DNA of 64,000 bases from Anomaloglossus baeobatrachus (taxonomy: Eukaryota > Chordata > Amphibia > Anura > Aromobatidae), in the NCBI RefSeq assembly GCF_048569485.1, contig NC_134358.1, positions 217,530,128 through 217,594,127 on the forward strand. The letters run 5' to 3'. The translations under genes were made by a program, and so were the position numbers. This document shows positions 22,691 through 32,376 of the stretch, piece by piece (positions within the stretch are counted from its first letter, which is position 1; the number at the start of each line of letters is the position of its first letter). The notes beneath the pieces are model-generated. The model saw nothing but the letters and a program-made list of their open reading frames with translations, made no database searches and was not told the DNA's origin.

Positions 22691-24479
22691 GGACATTAAC
22701 TCCGCTACCTCCACAACAGACTCTCCACCTTTAGCCTCCATTACACTACATGACTTGGGTCTTCGCAACCCAAGCTCCTTCCAACCCCCGAGGAATTACC
22801 ACCCCATCGAAACTTACGTATCCTTGGTCACACGGGATATTGATAGAATTAAATCTGACATCGGACATGGACACATGCACCTGCGCCACAACATGACTAA
22901 CGAAGAATCCAGAGCCCTTACTTCACTCAAGAACAATCCCCATCTGGTGATTAAACCAGCAGATAAAGGGGGCGCTATTGTTGTCCTTGATAAATCATAT
23001 TACATATCGGAGATTAAAAACCAGCTCAGTGACACAAACACATATACCCCAATCCCACGGGATCCTACCACAACAATCAATTCAATTATCTGTGACCTTG
23101 TTGATTTTTATTCCAAAAATGCAACAATAGATAACAAATTATCTGAATTCCTAATCAATAACCATCCAATCACACCGGTGTTTTACACCCTTCCGAAAAT
23201 TCATAAGAATCTCACCTTACCCCCTGGCCGACCCATTGTTGCTTCCACAGACTCCATCCTATCTCCCCTAGCCCGCACCTTGGAAAAAATATTCACTCCT
23301 CTCATTCCCAAGACCCAGTCACACTTAAAGGACACCACCCATTTCTTGGAAGTCATATCCAACACTAACTGCATCACCAATAACTGCCTTCTAGTCACCA
23401 TGGACGTTACCAGTCTATACACCAGCATTGACCACCAGGGGGGCCTCGAGGCAGTGAATTGGTTCCTTAACACACACACTGATTTTGACAGACTCAAAAA
23501 ACAGTTCTGTTTGGATACCCTGAGGGTGGTCTTGGAGAATAATTTCTTCCTATTTGAGGACACATTCTATTTACAGCGTAAGGGGACCGCTATGGGGTCA
23601 AACGTGTCGCCCCCTTACGCAAATATATACATGGCCAAATTTGAGGAAGATTTCATCTACTCTCACCCCCTCTTCTCCACTCATATCCCCTTGTGGAAAA
23701 GATACATAGACGATGTATTTTTCATCTGGAATGGCAACGAAGAATCTCTTACAGAATTCTTCCACAGCATCAATACGGTTTCCCCTAATATATCGTCCAC
23801 CCTACATTATGACAAAGATTCCATCAACTTCCTTGATACCCTGGTCAACAAGGATTGCAATGGGAGGTTGTTTACGGACATTTATAGTAAACCCACTGAT
23901 AAAAATAGTCTACTCCTGTATAGTAGCTGTCATCCTAAACACATCAAACAATCCTTACCGATCTCCCAGCACTGTAGAGTGGACAGAATCGTCTCTGACC
24001 CCACAGTCCGTCAACTGCGACACGAAGAAATTAGCAAAAAGTTTCTGGCTAGAGACTACCCTCGCCACATTGCAGCCTCTACCACCCGGACACGAGATTC
24101 AGAGCCCAAACCTAATCTGCGCATACCATTCATCAACACTTACCATCCCTTTTCCCCATCCTTTAGCCAGGTCATCAAAAGACATTGGCCAATCCTTGGT
24201 AATGCCTATCCTGGAATTGCAGAATTCCAAAATCCACCACTTATTTGCCACAAACGTCTTCGCAACATTAGGGACACTTTGGTACGAGCAGACATTGGCT
24301 CCTCCACATCCAAGGACAGAGTTTTCTCTCCACGCCACGCAAGGGTACCTTCCCATGCCTCCATTGCGTTCAGTGCTCTAATGTCACTAAAGGGGATAAT
24401 GTCACACATCCACGAACCGGCAAAAAATACCCTATTAAGGGTTTCTACACTTGTGACACTAACTTTGTGGTTTACTTAA
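22686..24479 (+). CDS. PLE reverse transcriptase frame
   Basis: A 597-codon frame with the hallmarks of Penelope-type RT: VIKPADKGGAIVVLD (residues 88-102), YTLPKIHKN (167-175), GRPIVAS (181-187), motif A VTMDVTSLYTSI with Asp240, KGTAMGSNVSPPYANIY (299-315), and motif C RYIDDVFFIW with Asp342-Asp343. The thumb and linker follow. The ATG at 22686 lies at the inner edge of the inverted arm, so it is accidental: the frame is 5'-truncated and the natural N terminus is missing. Near the 3' end (roughly codon 560 on) the reading leaves the family pattern and the GIY-YIG domain continues in another frame, so at least one frameshift separates the two domains. Normal role: target-primed reverse transcription of the element RNA. 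Confidence 0.85.
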   Translation: MVDINSATSTTDSPPLASITLHDLGLRNPSSFQPPRNYHPIETYVSLVTRDIDRIKSDIGHGHMHLRHNMTNEESRALTSLKNNPHLVIKPADKGGAIVVLDKSYYISEIKNQLSDTNTYTPIPRDPTTTINSIICDLVDFYSKNATIDNKLSEFLINNHPITPVFYTLPKIHKNLTLPPGRPIVASTDSILSPLARTLEKIFTPLIPKTQSHLKDTTHFLEVISNTNCITNNCLLVTMDVTSLYTSIDHQGGLEAVNWFLNTHTDFDRLKKQFCLDTLRVVLENNFFLFEDTFYLQRKGTAMGSNVSPPYANIYMAKFEEDFIYSHPLFSTHIPLWKRYIDDVFFIWNGNEESLTEFFHSINTVSPNISSTLHYDKDSINFLDTLVNKDCNGRLFTDIYSKPTDKNSLLLYSSCHPKHIKQSLPISQHCRVDRIVSDPTVRQLRHEEISKKFLARDYPRHIAASTTRTRDSEPKPNLRIPFINTYHPFSPSFSQVIKRHWPILGNAYPGIAEFQNPPLICHKRLRNIRDTLVRADIGSSTSKDRVFSPRHARVPSHASIAFSALMSLKGIMSHIHEPAKNTLLRVSTLVTLTLWFT

Positions 24480-24778
24480 TCAAGTGTCCCTGCGGTCTCG
24501 GATATGTTGGGGAGACCACCCAACATGTCCGAGACCGCATTAGTAAACATAAATCTACCATACGTTGTGGTCAAACTGCACTTCCGATTCCAGCACACTT
24601 CATCGCTAGGGGTCACTCAATATCTCAACTCAGGTATCAGGTTTTGGAACATGTGCCGTTACCCAGGAGAGGTGGGAACCGTGTTCAAATCCTCAGGGAC
24701 CGCGAGGCCTACTGGATACATACATTACAGACTCTAGAACCATGGGGCATGAGCAGAGAATATGAAGTTAATTATTAA
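24467..24778 (+). CDS. PLE GIY-YIG endonuclease domain
   Basis: A 103-codon frame overlapping the end of the RT frame. VYLIKCPCG and GYVGETTQ form the GIY-YIG core; VRDRISKHKS supplies the basic helix; HFIARGHS, LEHVPLP and RILRDREAYWIH-like text (with ILRDREAYWIHTLQTLEPWG) follow as in PLE endonucleases of the Penelope/Poseidon kind. The Cys pair before the core fits the linker zinc finger. It ends at TAA 24776-24778. In an intact element it is the C-terminal domain of the RT polyprotein and nicks the target DNA; here it is split off by a frameshift. Confidence 0.85.
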   Translation: MVYLIKCPCGLGYVGETTQHVRDRISKHKSTIRCGQTALPIPAHFIARGHSISQLRYQVLEHVPLPRRGGNRVQILRDREAYWIHTLQTLEPWGMSREYEVNY

Positions 24779-26488
24779 TTTTCAGCTACCATCTTATTCA
24801 GCAACTGTGTTATATAGCGACTAAGGCCTATGTCGTTTTGTATAAGCGCTTAGACTACCATGCATATGTCTAGGTATTCATGTATTCATGTACTTATGCA
24901 AGTTCTAACTTATTCTTATCTTCTTTTCCAGAGGTATTGACCACCTTCATCACGGGCAGGACTCCACTCTCACATCCTTATCATGGGCACCACCTTTCTA
25001 TAAGGTACCATCTCTAAACACCCCCCTCCCCCTTTTTTTCTTCCAGGCACTTAGATATGTCTCAGGTTACAGATGTAGACCCAACCCTTATTACTAATTA
25101 TGGACATTAACATAATTAGTAATAAGGGGTAATTAGTCATACCCCTCATTCTGCCTTCCTATAGTTTTCACATTTGCATAACACACCCCCATATCCATAC
25201 ACATCCTAAAGCATATATACCTCCTTATTAATATCGCTCTATGTTTAGGAGTATACCGCATCACCCCGCCTCTTATTATCATCATCTATATCCCCTATTG
25301 TGGACTTGGCCCACACGCATTAGATGACGCCCCCTCCGTGCATACTAGCACTAACACACACCTCCTGTAATAGTGCCTTAGCTATGACGCCTCACACATG
25401 CGCAGTTGCACTTCAGTGACGTCACGCGCGCATGCGCGATTGACATTACACAGTGACGTTGCATCGCTCACACCTCCCAACATACCAGTACTGTCCCCGC
25501 CCCTATTGTGACGCTCCACGCAGGCTCTGCTGCGTACCCACGCCACCACCAACGTCATGCACGCAGGCGCAGTAGCCCCAGCACCGGACACCCGGAAGTG
25601 GCACACAACCCCTATAAATACGCGCCATACACTACACCGACATGCCTCCTGCCTCCATCACAGACCTCTGGGACCCTGTCCCCACTCCTTGTGGTATCCA
25701 GGTAACTTGCAATAGTTGCGTTCTGCTCTTTTCAGCTCACAACTGCCGTTCCACTTCACCAGGCACGTCCTTGTATTTACCATCGCCTCACCATCTCTCT
25801 CCACAGGCATCCTCTCTCTTCCTCTACCTGTCTTCTGGGCCTCCCTGGCCTCCGGTATGTGCCAATGATAACATGCTTGTCCGAATTTATGCTCTGATGT
25901 ACCCTCATTTTTATGTACTCTGTAATGCCTTAATCTGCTGCTGCTCTGATACATAAAGCCCTCTCCATGGTGTCCCCACATTAGCATGATGCGCTGTCTA
26001 TTCATGTTTCATGTGTCTCCTCCTGGTTTGACCTAGGACAGCTTTCTAATATGGACTCACTGGCGCTTGTTGTATGTTACTGTATGACTGTGTCATTTCC
26101 CTGTTTTGGTGCTGATCAATTGCTTTTTATCCCATTCAGTGACGTACCCTTGCAAAGCAAACGCCACATGGTACAATCCCTTGACGTTCAATTCGTCCCA
26201 TCCACCCTCCTATTATACGTACGTGTAAATACCTTGTATATAAATATGCGTGTGTACATATGTATGTTTGTGAAACATTTTCGTTTTTTTCTGACACTTT
26301 GTGGTGTGTAATATACTTTCTATCATTTCTCATAGGCAAAAACCTTGAAAAAGGCCTAACGTAGGCCGAAACGTCGGCTTTTGCTATATTGTGGTGGTGT
26401 TTTCTTTTTTGCAAACAGTCCAATAAAATAACACTTTTTCTGCATTTATTCTCTTTGTCCTATTTTGAGTGCTTGGGATCCAATATAT
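24557..26488 (+). repeat. PLE arm 2 (sense 3' part)
   Basis: Sense counterpart of arm 1. It covers the C-terminal half of the endonuclease domain, a long non-coding tail and the hammerhead-like motif at 26336-26384, ending at GGATCCAATATAT next to the target duplication. Confidence 0.9.
26336..26384 (+). ncRNA. Hammerhead-like ribozyme motif in the PLE tail
   Basis: Stem I can form between GCAAAA (26336-26341) and TTTTGC (26379-26384). Stem II is a perfect hairpin, GGCCTA-ACG-TAGGCC (26353-26367). It is followed directly by GAAA (26368-26371), a self-complementary ACGT (26371-26374) that could act as stem III between two molecules, and C26375 in a GTC cleavage triplet. The other core strand reads CTTGAAAAA instead of CTGANGA, so activity is doubtful. 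Hammerhead ribozymes with short stem III are known in PLEs. Confidence 0.5.
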
Positions 26489-26855
26489 CACTCTCACCAA
26501 TAGACATGTATGGGTGAACATGATCTGATATGCGGAGGCACTCGCAGCATGCGTACCGAATTGGCATGAGAAAGACATCACAGATCTGCTCTACCTCATT
26601 GACTATCATTGATTCGAGCGCAGTGCGATATTTTCTCACATTGCACTAGTTCAATTTAAATGTTAATGTGAGTGAACCCATAGTCTTATATAATACGCTA
26701 AGGGGTCAAGTACATAAAATTAGGTGACTTTTTTTTAGATCTAGCCAATCAGTGTTGGTGCTGGGTGGTGTCCATTGTTGCTGTGGTGCTGCACTTGTGG
26801 AGTGGTGTGACCTGGAGTCATGAGAACTCAGCCTTATAGCAGGAGTACTGTAGAG

Positions 26856-27041
26856 CAGAGTTCCCCAACTCCAGTCCTCAAGGACCACCAACAGGGCATG
26901 TTTTCAGGATTTCCTTAGCATTGCACAGATTTTGGAATCATCCCCTGTGCAGGTGATTAAATTATCACCTGTGCAATACTAAGGAAATCCTGAAAATATG
27001 AACTGATGGTGGGCCTTGAGGAATGGAGTTGGGGAACTCTG
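26856..27041. mobile_element. hAT-type palindromic MITE
   Basis: Ends CAGAGTTCCCCAACTCC and GGAGTTGGGGAACTCTG are perfect inverted repeats. The 8-bp CTGTAGAG is duplicated at 26848-26855 and 27042-27049, the hAT signature. The 186-bp body folds back around TGATTAAATTATCACC. No coding capacity; a recent insertion, since the duplication is unchanged. Confidence 0.9.
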
Positions 27042-27175
27042 CTGTAGAGCACCAGGTCACCTGCCCGCCTTGCTGGTGCCCTGTCACTGTGACAGTGGTT
27101 GGCTCACAGAGCCCCACCTTTAAGATTAGGGACCCACTGAGGGATTTGCTGTGGCATGACAGTTGACTTCATATA

Positions 27176-28108
27176 CAGTACAGACCAAAAGTTTGGACAC
27201 ACCTTTTCATTCAAAGAGTTTTCTTTATTTTCAGGACTCTGAAAATTATAGATTCACATTGAAGGCATCAAAACTATGAATTAAAACATGTGGAATGAAA
27301 TACTTAAAAAAAAGTGTGAAACAACTGAAAATATGTCTTATATTCTAGGTTCTTCAAAGTAGCCACCTTTTGCTTTCATTACTACTTTTCACACTCTTGG
27401 CATTCTCTTTATGAGCTTCAAGAGGTAGCCACCGGAAATGGTTTTCCAACAGTCTTGAAGGAGTTACCAGAGATGCTTAGCACTTGACCCTTTTGCCTTC
27501 ACTCTGCGGTCCAGATCAGCCCTAAGCATCTCGATTGGGTTCAGGTCTGGTGACTGTGGAGGCCAGGTGATCTGGCGTAGCACCGCATCACTCTCCTTCT
27601 TAGTCAAATAACCCTTACATAGCCTGGAGGTGTGTTTGGGTTAATTGTCCTATTGAAAAATAAATGATGGTCCAACTAAATGCAAACCGGATGAAATAGC
27701 ATGCCGCTGCAAGATGCTGTGGTAGCCATGCAGGTTCTGTATGCTTTCAGTTTTGAATATATCTCCAACAGTGTCACCAGCAAAGCACCCTCACACCATC
27801 ACACCTCCTCCTCCATGCTTCACAGTGAGAACCAGCCATGTAGAGTCCATCAGTTCACCTTTTCTACAAAGACACGGTGGTTGGATCCAAAGATCTCAAA
27901 TTTGGACTCATCAGACCAAAGCATAGATTTCCACTAGTCTAATGTCCATTCCTTGTGTTCTTTAGCCCAAACAAGTCTCTTCTGCTTGTTGCCTGTCTTT
28001 AGCAGTGGTTTCCTAGCAGCTATTTTACCATGAAGGCCTGCTGCACAGTCTCCTCTTAACAGTTGTTCTAGAGATGAGCATGTGTGTCCAAACTTTTGGT
28101 CTGTACTG
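27176..28108 (-). mobile_element. Tc1-like transposon, internally deleted
   Basis: Inverted ends CAGTACAGACCAAAAGTTTG and CAAACTTTTGGTCTGTACTG lie between TA at 27174-27175 and 28109-28110. On the minus strand the interior shows Tc1 transposase text such as LWSDESKFEIFGS and SPDLNPIE-type words, with stops. At 933 bp it is shorter than the usual 1.3-1.6 kb, so it is a non-autonomous deletion derivative. Confidence 0.85.
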
Positions 28109-28144
28109 TATGTGTATATGCGCTTTACATAATTATACAGCCAT

Positions 28145-28560
28145 TATGCTGGATATTGCACCACTATTTTAATTATTGCTTTACAGTAGGTTCCAGGGAG
28201 ATGATCACCTTTTGGGCCCATTTTGTCAGAGAGGTCTGCAACCCCAGACTGAATGCAGAAGGAAATGACAATCATTTTGTAAACGTGCCTGGGGGAGATA
28301 GCTATGGGCGAGTGCTACATTTTCTGCACCCAGCATGCTACAGTAAAGGATGTTGAGTGAGTGAAAGTGTGGAGTTATGGTGTCGGTATCTCCGAGTCCG
28401 AGGCCTTCACTATCTCCATGATTACACATTGTGCGGTACCATCTTTCTCCATACTCGGAAAACTGTCCAGGACTTAAATTTTATTTGGGTAAACCCACAC
28501 ACATGGAATAACTAGTCATACATCATTTTGTTTCCTATTTACAATTAAACGGCTGTTCCA
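28145..28560. repeat. Unclassified repeat, first of three copies
   Basis: CACCACTATTTTAATTATTG, AAGGAAATGACAATCATTTT and GTTGAGTGAGTGAAAGTGTG recur in the same order at 36025-36400 and partly at 35925-36020, all on the same strand. Copies differ by substitutions and small indels. No coding capacity; see findings for the possibility that they are ancient terminal repeats. Confidence 0.6.
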
Positions 28561-28704
28561 GGATGGTTACAGACATGATCTTATTCTCTTGCACAGAGGC
28601 TGCCAAGGAGGAAAGGAGAGGCTGGTTTGTCTGCATCCTACTGATATAAAGCCACAAGGGTCCAGGTGTACCGCTGTGGCTGTCCCTTTCCCTACTGTGT
28701 GTTA

Positions 28705-29290
28705 TTTCATAGTTTCATAGTTTTTAAGGTTGAAGGGAGACTCTAAGTCCATCTAGTTCAACCCGTAGCCTAACATGTTGATCCAGAGGAAGGCAAAAAA
28801 AACCCAATGTGTAAAATAAGCTCCAATGGGGAAAAAAATTCCTTCCTGACTCCACATACGGCAATCAGACTAGTTCCCTGGATCAACACCCTGTCATAAA
28901 ATCCAATATACATAACTGGTAATATTATATTTTTCAATTAATGCGATCAGGCTCTGCTTAAATTTTACTTGTGAATCCCTCAATACAACATCATACGGCA
29001 GAGAGCTCCATAGTCTCACTGCTCGTACAGTAAAGAGTCCTCATCTGTGATTATGATTAAACATTCTTTCCTCAAGACGTAGCGGATGCCCCCGTGTTCC
29101 AGTCGCAGGCCTAGGTGTAAAGAGATCTTTGGAAAGGTCTCTGTACTGTCCCCTCATATATTTATACATTGTGATTAGATCCCCCTAAGCCTTTGTTTTT
29201 CCTAACTAACTAACCCCAATTTTAATAACCTGTCTTGGTATTGCAGCCCACCCATTCCTCTAATAATCTTGGTCGCTCTTCTATCTACCT
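28705..29290 (-). mobile_element. CR1/L2-type LINE, 3' end fragment
   Basis: The minus strand reads, with stops, as the C terminus of a CR1/L2-type ORF2 (GDLITMYKYMRGQYRDLS, LFTVRAVRLWSSLP) followed by a 3'UTR ending in ACTATGAAACTATGAAA, the short terminal repeat style of this clade. It is more eroded than the neighbouring full copy and similar in sequence to it, so it is an older relative. Confidence 0.8.
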
Positions 29291-29301
29291 GTAAGATTAT
29301 G

Positions 29302-32300
29302 CTATTTATAACCTTCTATACTTTTGCTAACAAGAAATGCATCCATTCCTCTCTTAAATTCATTCAGTGAGTTGGCCATCACCACTTCCTCAGGAAGAGA
29401 GTTCCAGAGCCTCACTGCTCTTACCGTGAAGAACCCTCTTCTATGCTGATGTAGGAATTTTCTTTCCTCCAATCGAAAAGAATGCCCCCTTGTTCTTGTC
29501 ATAGTCCTTGGTACAAACAGATCATGGGAGAGATCTCTATATGGCCCTCTGATATATTTGTACATATTTATTAGGTCTCCCCTAAGTCTTCTCTTTTCTA
29601 GAGTAAATAGACCTAATTTTGATAACCTTTCCGTGTATTGTAATGCACCCATTCCATTTATTATTTTAGTAGCCCGCATCTGAACCCTTTCAAGTTCAGT
29701 AATGTCTTTCTTCAGCACCGGCGCCCAAAATTGCACACAATACTCCAAGTGTGGTCTGACTAGTGATTTGTACAGAGGGAGAATGATGTTTTCATCTCGT
29801 GCCCCCAGACCTCTTCTAATGCATCCCATCACCCTATTTGCTTTGGTGGCTGCTGCCTGACACTGGGCACTCCAATTTAGATTCTTATTCACTAAGATGC
29901 CTAAGTCTTTTTCCATGTCTGATTTCCCCAGCAGTTTCCCATTTAGTAAGTAATCGTAGCATCTGTTTCTCCTTCCCATGTGCATAACCTTACACTTATC
30001 TGTGTTAAACCTCATTTGCCATTTTTCAGCCCAATTCTCCAATTTACTCAAGTCCATCTGTAGTTGCAAACTGTCCTCCTTTGTGTTAACTACCTTACAT
30101 AGTTTTGTATCATCTGCAAATACTGATATTTTACTCTGTAAACCATCCACCAGATCATTAATAAATATATTAAATAGTAGGGGGCCCAATACAGACCCCT
30201 GTGGCACCCCACTAGTAACCCTGGCCCAATCTGAGTATGCACCATTAATAACCACTCTTTGTTTTCTACCACTAAGCCAGCTACCTACCCATCTACACAC
30301 ATTTTCCCCGAGCCCAAGCTTTCTCATTTTACTTAGCAGTCTTTTATGTGGGACAGTGTCAAATGCTTTACCGAAGTCGAGATAAATGACATCCAATGAT
30401 TCTCCTCGGTCCATGTGAGAGCTTACATCCTCATAGAAGCTGATCAGGTTAGTTTGACAGGAGCGATCCTTCATAAATCCATGTTGATATGGAGTTAAAC
30501 AGTTATTAACATTGAGACATTCCATAATAGTATCCCTTAAAAACCCTTCAAACATTTTACCCACAACAGATGTTAAGCTTACCGGCCTATAGTTTCCAGG
30601 TTCCCTTTTGCACCCTTTTTTGAATATTGGTACCACATTTGCTAGCCGCCAATCCAGTGGAACAGACCCAGTTTCTATAGAGTCTTTAAATAAAAGGAAT
30701 AGAGGCCTGTCTATCACATTACTTAACTCCCTTAATACCCGAGGGTGAATGCCATCAGGGCCTGGTGATTTGTCAATTTTAATGTTACTAAGTCGGTTCT
30801 GCACTTCTTCCTGGGTTAGGCAGGTCATACTTAACGAGGCCTTTACATGATCACTCTGCATTTCCCCTGGCATATGCTTTTCCTGTGTGAACACAGTTGA
30901 GAAAAAAGTATTTAAAACATTTGCTTTTCCCACATCGCTTTCTATGATTTTACCCTCATTATTCTTTAAAGGGCCAACACCATCAATTTTAATCTTTTTT
31001 CTGTTTATATAATTAAAGAATAGTTTGGGATTTGTTTTGCTTTCCTTAGCAATGAGTCTCTCAGTTTCTACTTTTGCTAAATATATTTGTTTTTTACACA
31101 TTTTATTTTTTTCTCTATATATTTTTAATGCTTCCTCGCTGCCTTCTTGTTTTAGCTTTTTAAATGCCTTTTTCTTATTATTCATTGCCCCTTTTACATC
31201 CTTATTAAGCCACATTGGTTTTCTCCTGTTCCTAGCCCTTTTATTTCTGTATGGTATGGCTAGCTCGCAGTGGGTGTTTAATACCGATTTAAAAATTTCC
31301 CACTTATTTTCTGTGCTCCCATTTTTGAGGACATTGTCCCAATCAATTTGGCGAAGGTCTTCTCTAAGTTGATCAAACTTTGCTTTCCTGAAATTCAGCG
31401 TTTTTGTAACCCCCCTCCAAGGCACCTTACTAAAGGACAAGTGGAATTGTATTATATTGTGGTCACTATTCCCTAGGTGCCCATCCACTCGTACGTCTGT
31501 TATTCTATCTGGCCTGTTGCTTAAAATTAAGTCCAGAAGGGCTGCCCCTCTAGTTGGGCCCGGCACAAGTTGGGACAGATAATTATCCTTAGTTACTGAC
31601 AGAAACCGGTTTCCTTTCTGAGATACACAGGTTTCAGTTTCCCAGTCTATATCGGGGTAATTGAAGTCCCCCATAATAATCACCTCATTGTGATTTGCTG
31701 CTTTGTCTATTTGTTTCAATAATACATTTTCAGTGGTTTCTGTTATATTTGGTGGCTTATAACAAACCCCTATGAGGATTTTATTAGTTTTCCCTCCTTG
31801 TATCTCCACCCATAGAGACTCCACCTCTTCATTTCCCTCTTGAATATCTTCTCTTAGTCTGGGCTTTAAACTGGACTTTATATATAGACAGACTCCACCC
31901 CCTTTCCTTTTTTTACGATCCCTCCTAAACAATTCATATCCTTGCAGGTTAGCCGCCCAGTCATAACTATCATCTAACCATGTCTCAGTTATTCCTACTA
32001 TGTCGTATTTCTCCTCATACATTACCAGCTCCAGTTCCTCCATCTTATTGGTCAGGCTTCTTGTATTGGTCAGCATGCAGGAAAGAAGTTTTGCTCCCCT
32101 TTTCTCAGCTTCCTTCTTAGTACCCTGTCTTGGGTCCTCTTTACGGCATCTAGTATCCTTGATTAGTTTGTCCTTCTGCTGCATGTTCTTGTCTGCTGTT
32201 TTTTCTCCCATCCCCTCTTCTTCTAGTTTAAAGCCCTCCTGATGAGTGTGGCAAGCCTTCTGGCGAACGTGTGTTTCCCAGGTTTTGTGAGGTGTATCCC

Positions 32301-32376
32301 GTCTCTTGCGAGAAGTCCATCGTAGAGGTAATTCACTCCATGGTCTAAGAATCCAAATCCTTGCTGCCTGCACCAC
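29302..32376 (-). CDS. LINE ORF2: APE endonuclease and reverse transcriptase
   Basis: The frame is 1024 codons; the natural start is probably Met56 (position 32211), 12 bp after the ORF1 stop, because the first 55 residues overlap ORF1. The APE-type endonuclease covers residues 97-315: Asn104 in LTNTRSL, Glu131 in ITETWL, Asp237/Asn239 in MGDFNYPDIDW, and SDH at 304-306. The RT covers about 570-840: PIFKKG, GNYRPVSLTS, motif A IYLDFGKAFD (Asp667), SGVPQGSVLGPLLF, and motif C FADD (755-756). The C-terminal region has RPHLEYCVQFWAP and TRGHSFRLEERKF, typical of CR1/L2. The protein nicks chromosomal DNA and copies the LINE RNA there. All catalytic residues I can check are present. Confidence 0.95.
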   Translation of the reverse strand: MVQAARIWILRPWSELPLRWTSRKRRDTPHKTWETHVRQKACHTHQEGFKLEEEGMGEKTADKNMQQKDKLIKDTRCRKEDPRQGTKKEAEKRGAKLLSCMLTNTRSLTNKMEELELVMYEEKYDIVGITETWLDDSYDWAANLQGYELFRRDRKKRKGGGVCLYIKSSLKPRLREDIQEGNEEVESLWVEIQGGKTNKILIGVCYKPPNITETTENVLLKQIDKAANHNEVIIMGDFNYPDIDWETETCVSQKGNRFLSVTKDNYLSQLVPGPTRGAALLDLILSNRPDRITDVRVDGHLGNSDHNIIQFHLSFSKVPWRGVTKTLNFRKAKFDQLREDLRQIDWDNVLKNGSTENKWEIFKSVLNTHCELAIPYRNKRARNRRKPMWLNKDVKGAMNNKKKAFKKLKQEGSEEALKIYREKNKMCKKQIYLAKVETERLIAKESKTNPKLFFNYINRKKIKIDGVGPLKNNEGKIIESDVGKANVLNTFFSTVFTQEKHMPGEMQSDHVKASLSMTCLTQEEVQNRLSNIKIDKSPGPDGIHPRVLRELSNVIDRPLFLLFKDSIETGSVPLDWRLANVVPIFKKGCKREPGNYRPVSLTSVVGKMFEGFLRDTIMECLNVNNCLTPYQHGFMKDRSCQTNLISFYEDVSSHMDRGESLDVIYLDFGKAFDTVPHKRLLSKMRKLGLGENVCRWVGSWLSGRKQRVVINGAYSDWARVTSGVPQGSVLGPLLFNIFINDLVDGLQSKISVFADDTKLCKVVNTKEDSLQLQMDLSKLENWAEKWQMRFNTDKCKVMHMGRRNRCYDYLLNGKLLGKSDMEKDLGILVNKNLNWSAQCQAAATKANRVMGCIRRGLGARDENIILPLYKSLVRPHLEYCVQFWAPVLKKDITELERVQMRATKIINGMGALQYTERLSKLGLFTLEKRRLRGDLINMYKYIRGPYRDLSHDLFVPRTMTRTRGHSFRLEERKFLHQHRRGFFTVRAVRLWNSLPEEVVMANSLNEFKRGMDAFLVSKSIEGYK

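Larger units (their letters stand above)
20701..26488 (+). mobile_element. Penelope-like element with long inverted arms
   Basis: The insertion is bounded by CACTCTCCCCAATA (20687-20700) and CACTCTCACCAATA (26489-26502), a 14-bp target duplication with one mismatch. It consists of an inverted copy of the element's 3' part (arm 1, 20767-22690), a sense body with the reverse transcriptase and GIY-YIG frames, and the sense 3' part (arm 2, 24557-26488). Arm 1 carries 66 extra bases at its outer edge (20701-20766), which recalls the short end extension described for PLE pseudo-LTRs. One duplication around the whole suggests one insertion event. The arms are near-identical by eye, so the insertion is fairly young. 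Arm 2 also holds the dinucleotide-poor, GC-rich block near 25.4-25.6 kb shared with arm 1. Confidence 0.85.
20472..26700. mobile_element. MITE interrupted by the large PLE
   Basis: The left part (20472-20700, beginning TAGGCCTGGGTCACACTGGC) and right part (26503-26700, ending GTGAGTGAACCCATAG) have imperfectly inverted ends and the style of the other 'GTCACACT' MITEs. The PLE lies between them with a target duplication, so the MITE was there first. Confidence 0.5.

Noticed and set aside
32212-32376. Met at 32376 as the start of LINE ORF2
   Set aside because: The first 55 residues overlap the esterase coding sequence in another frame and look like its shadow; Met at 32211 fits the usual ORF1-ORF2 spacing.
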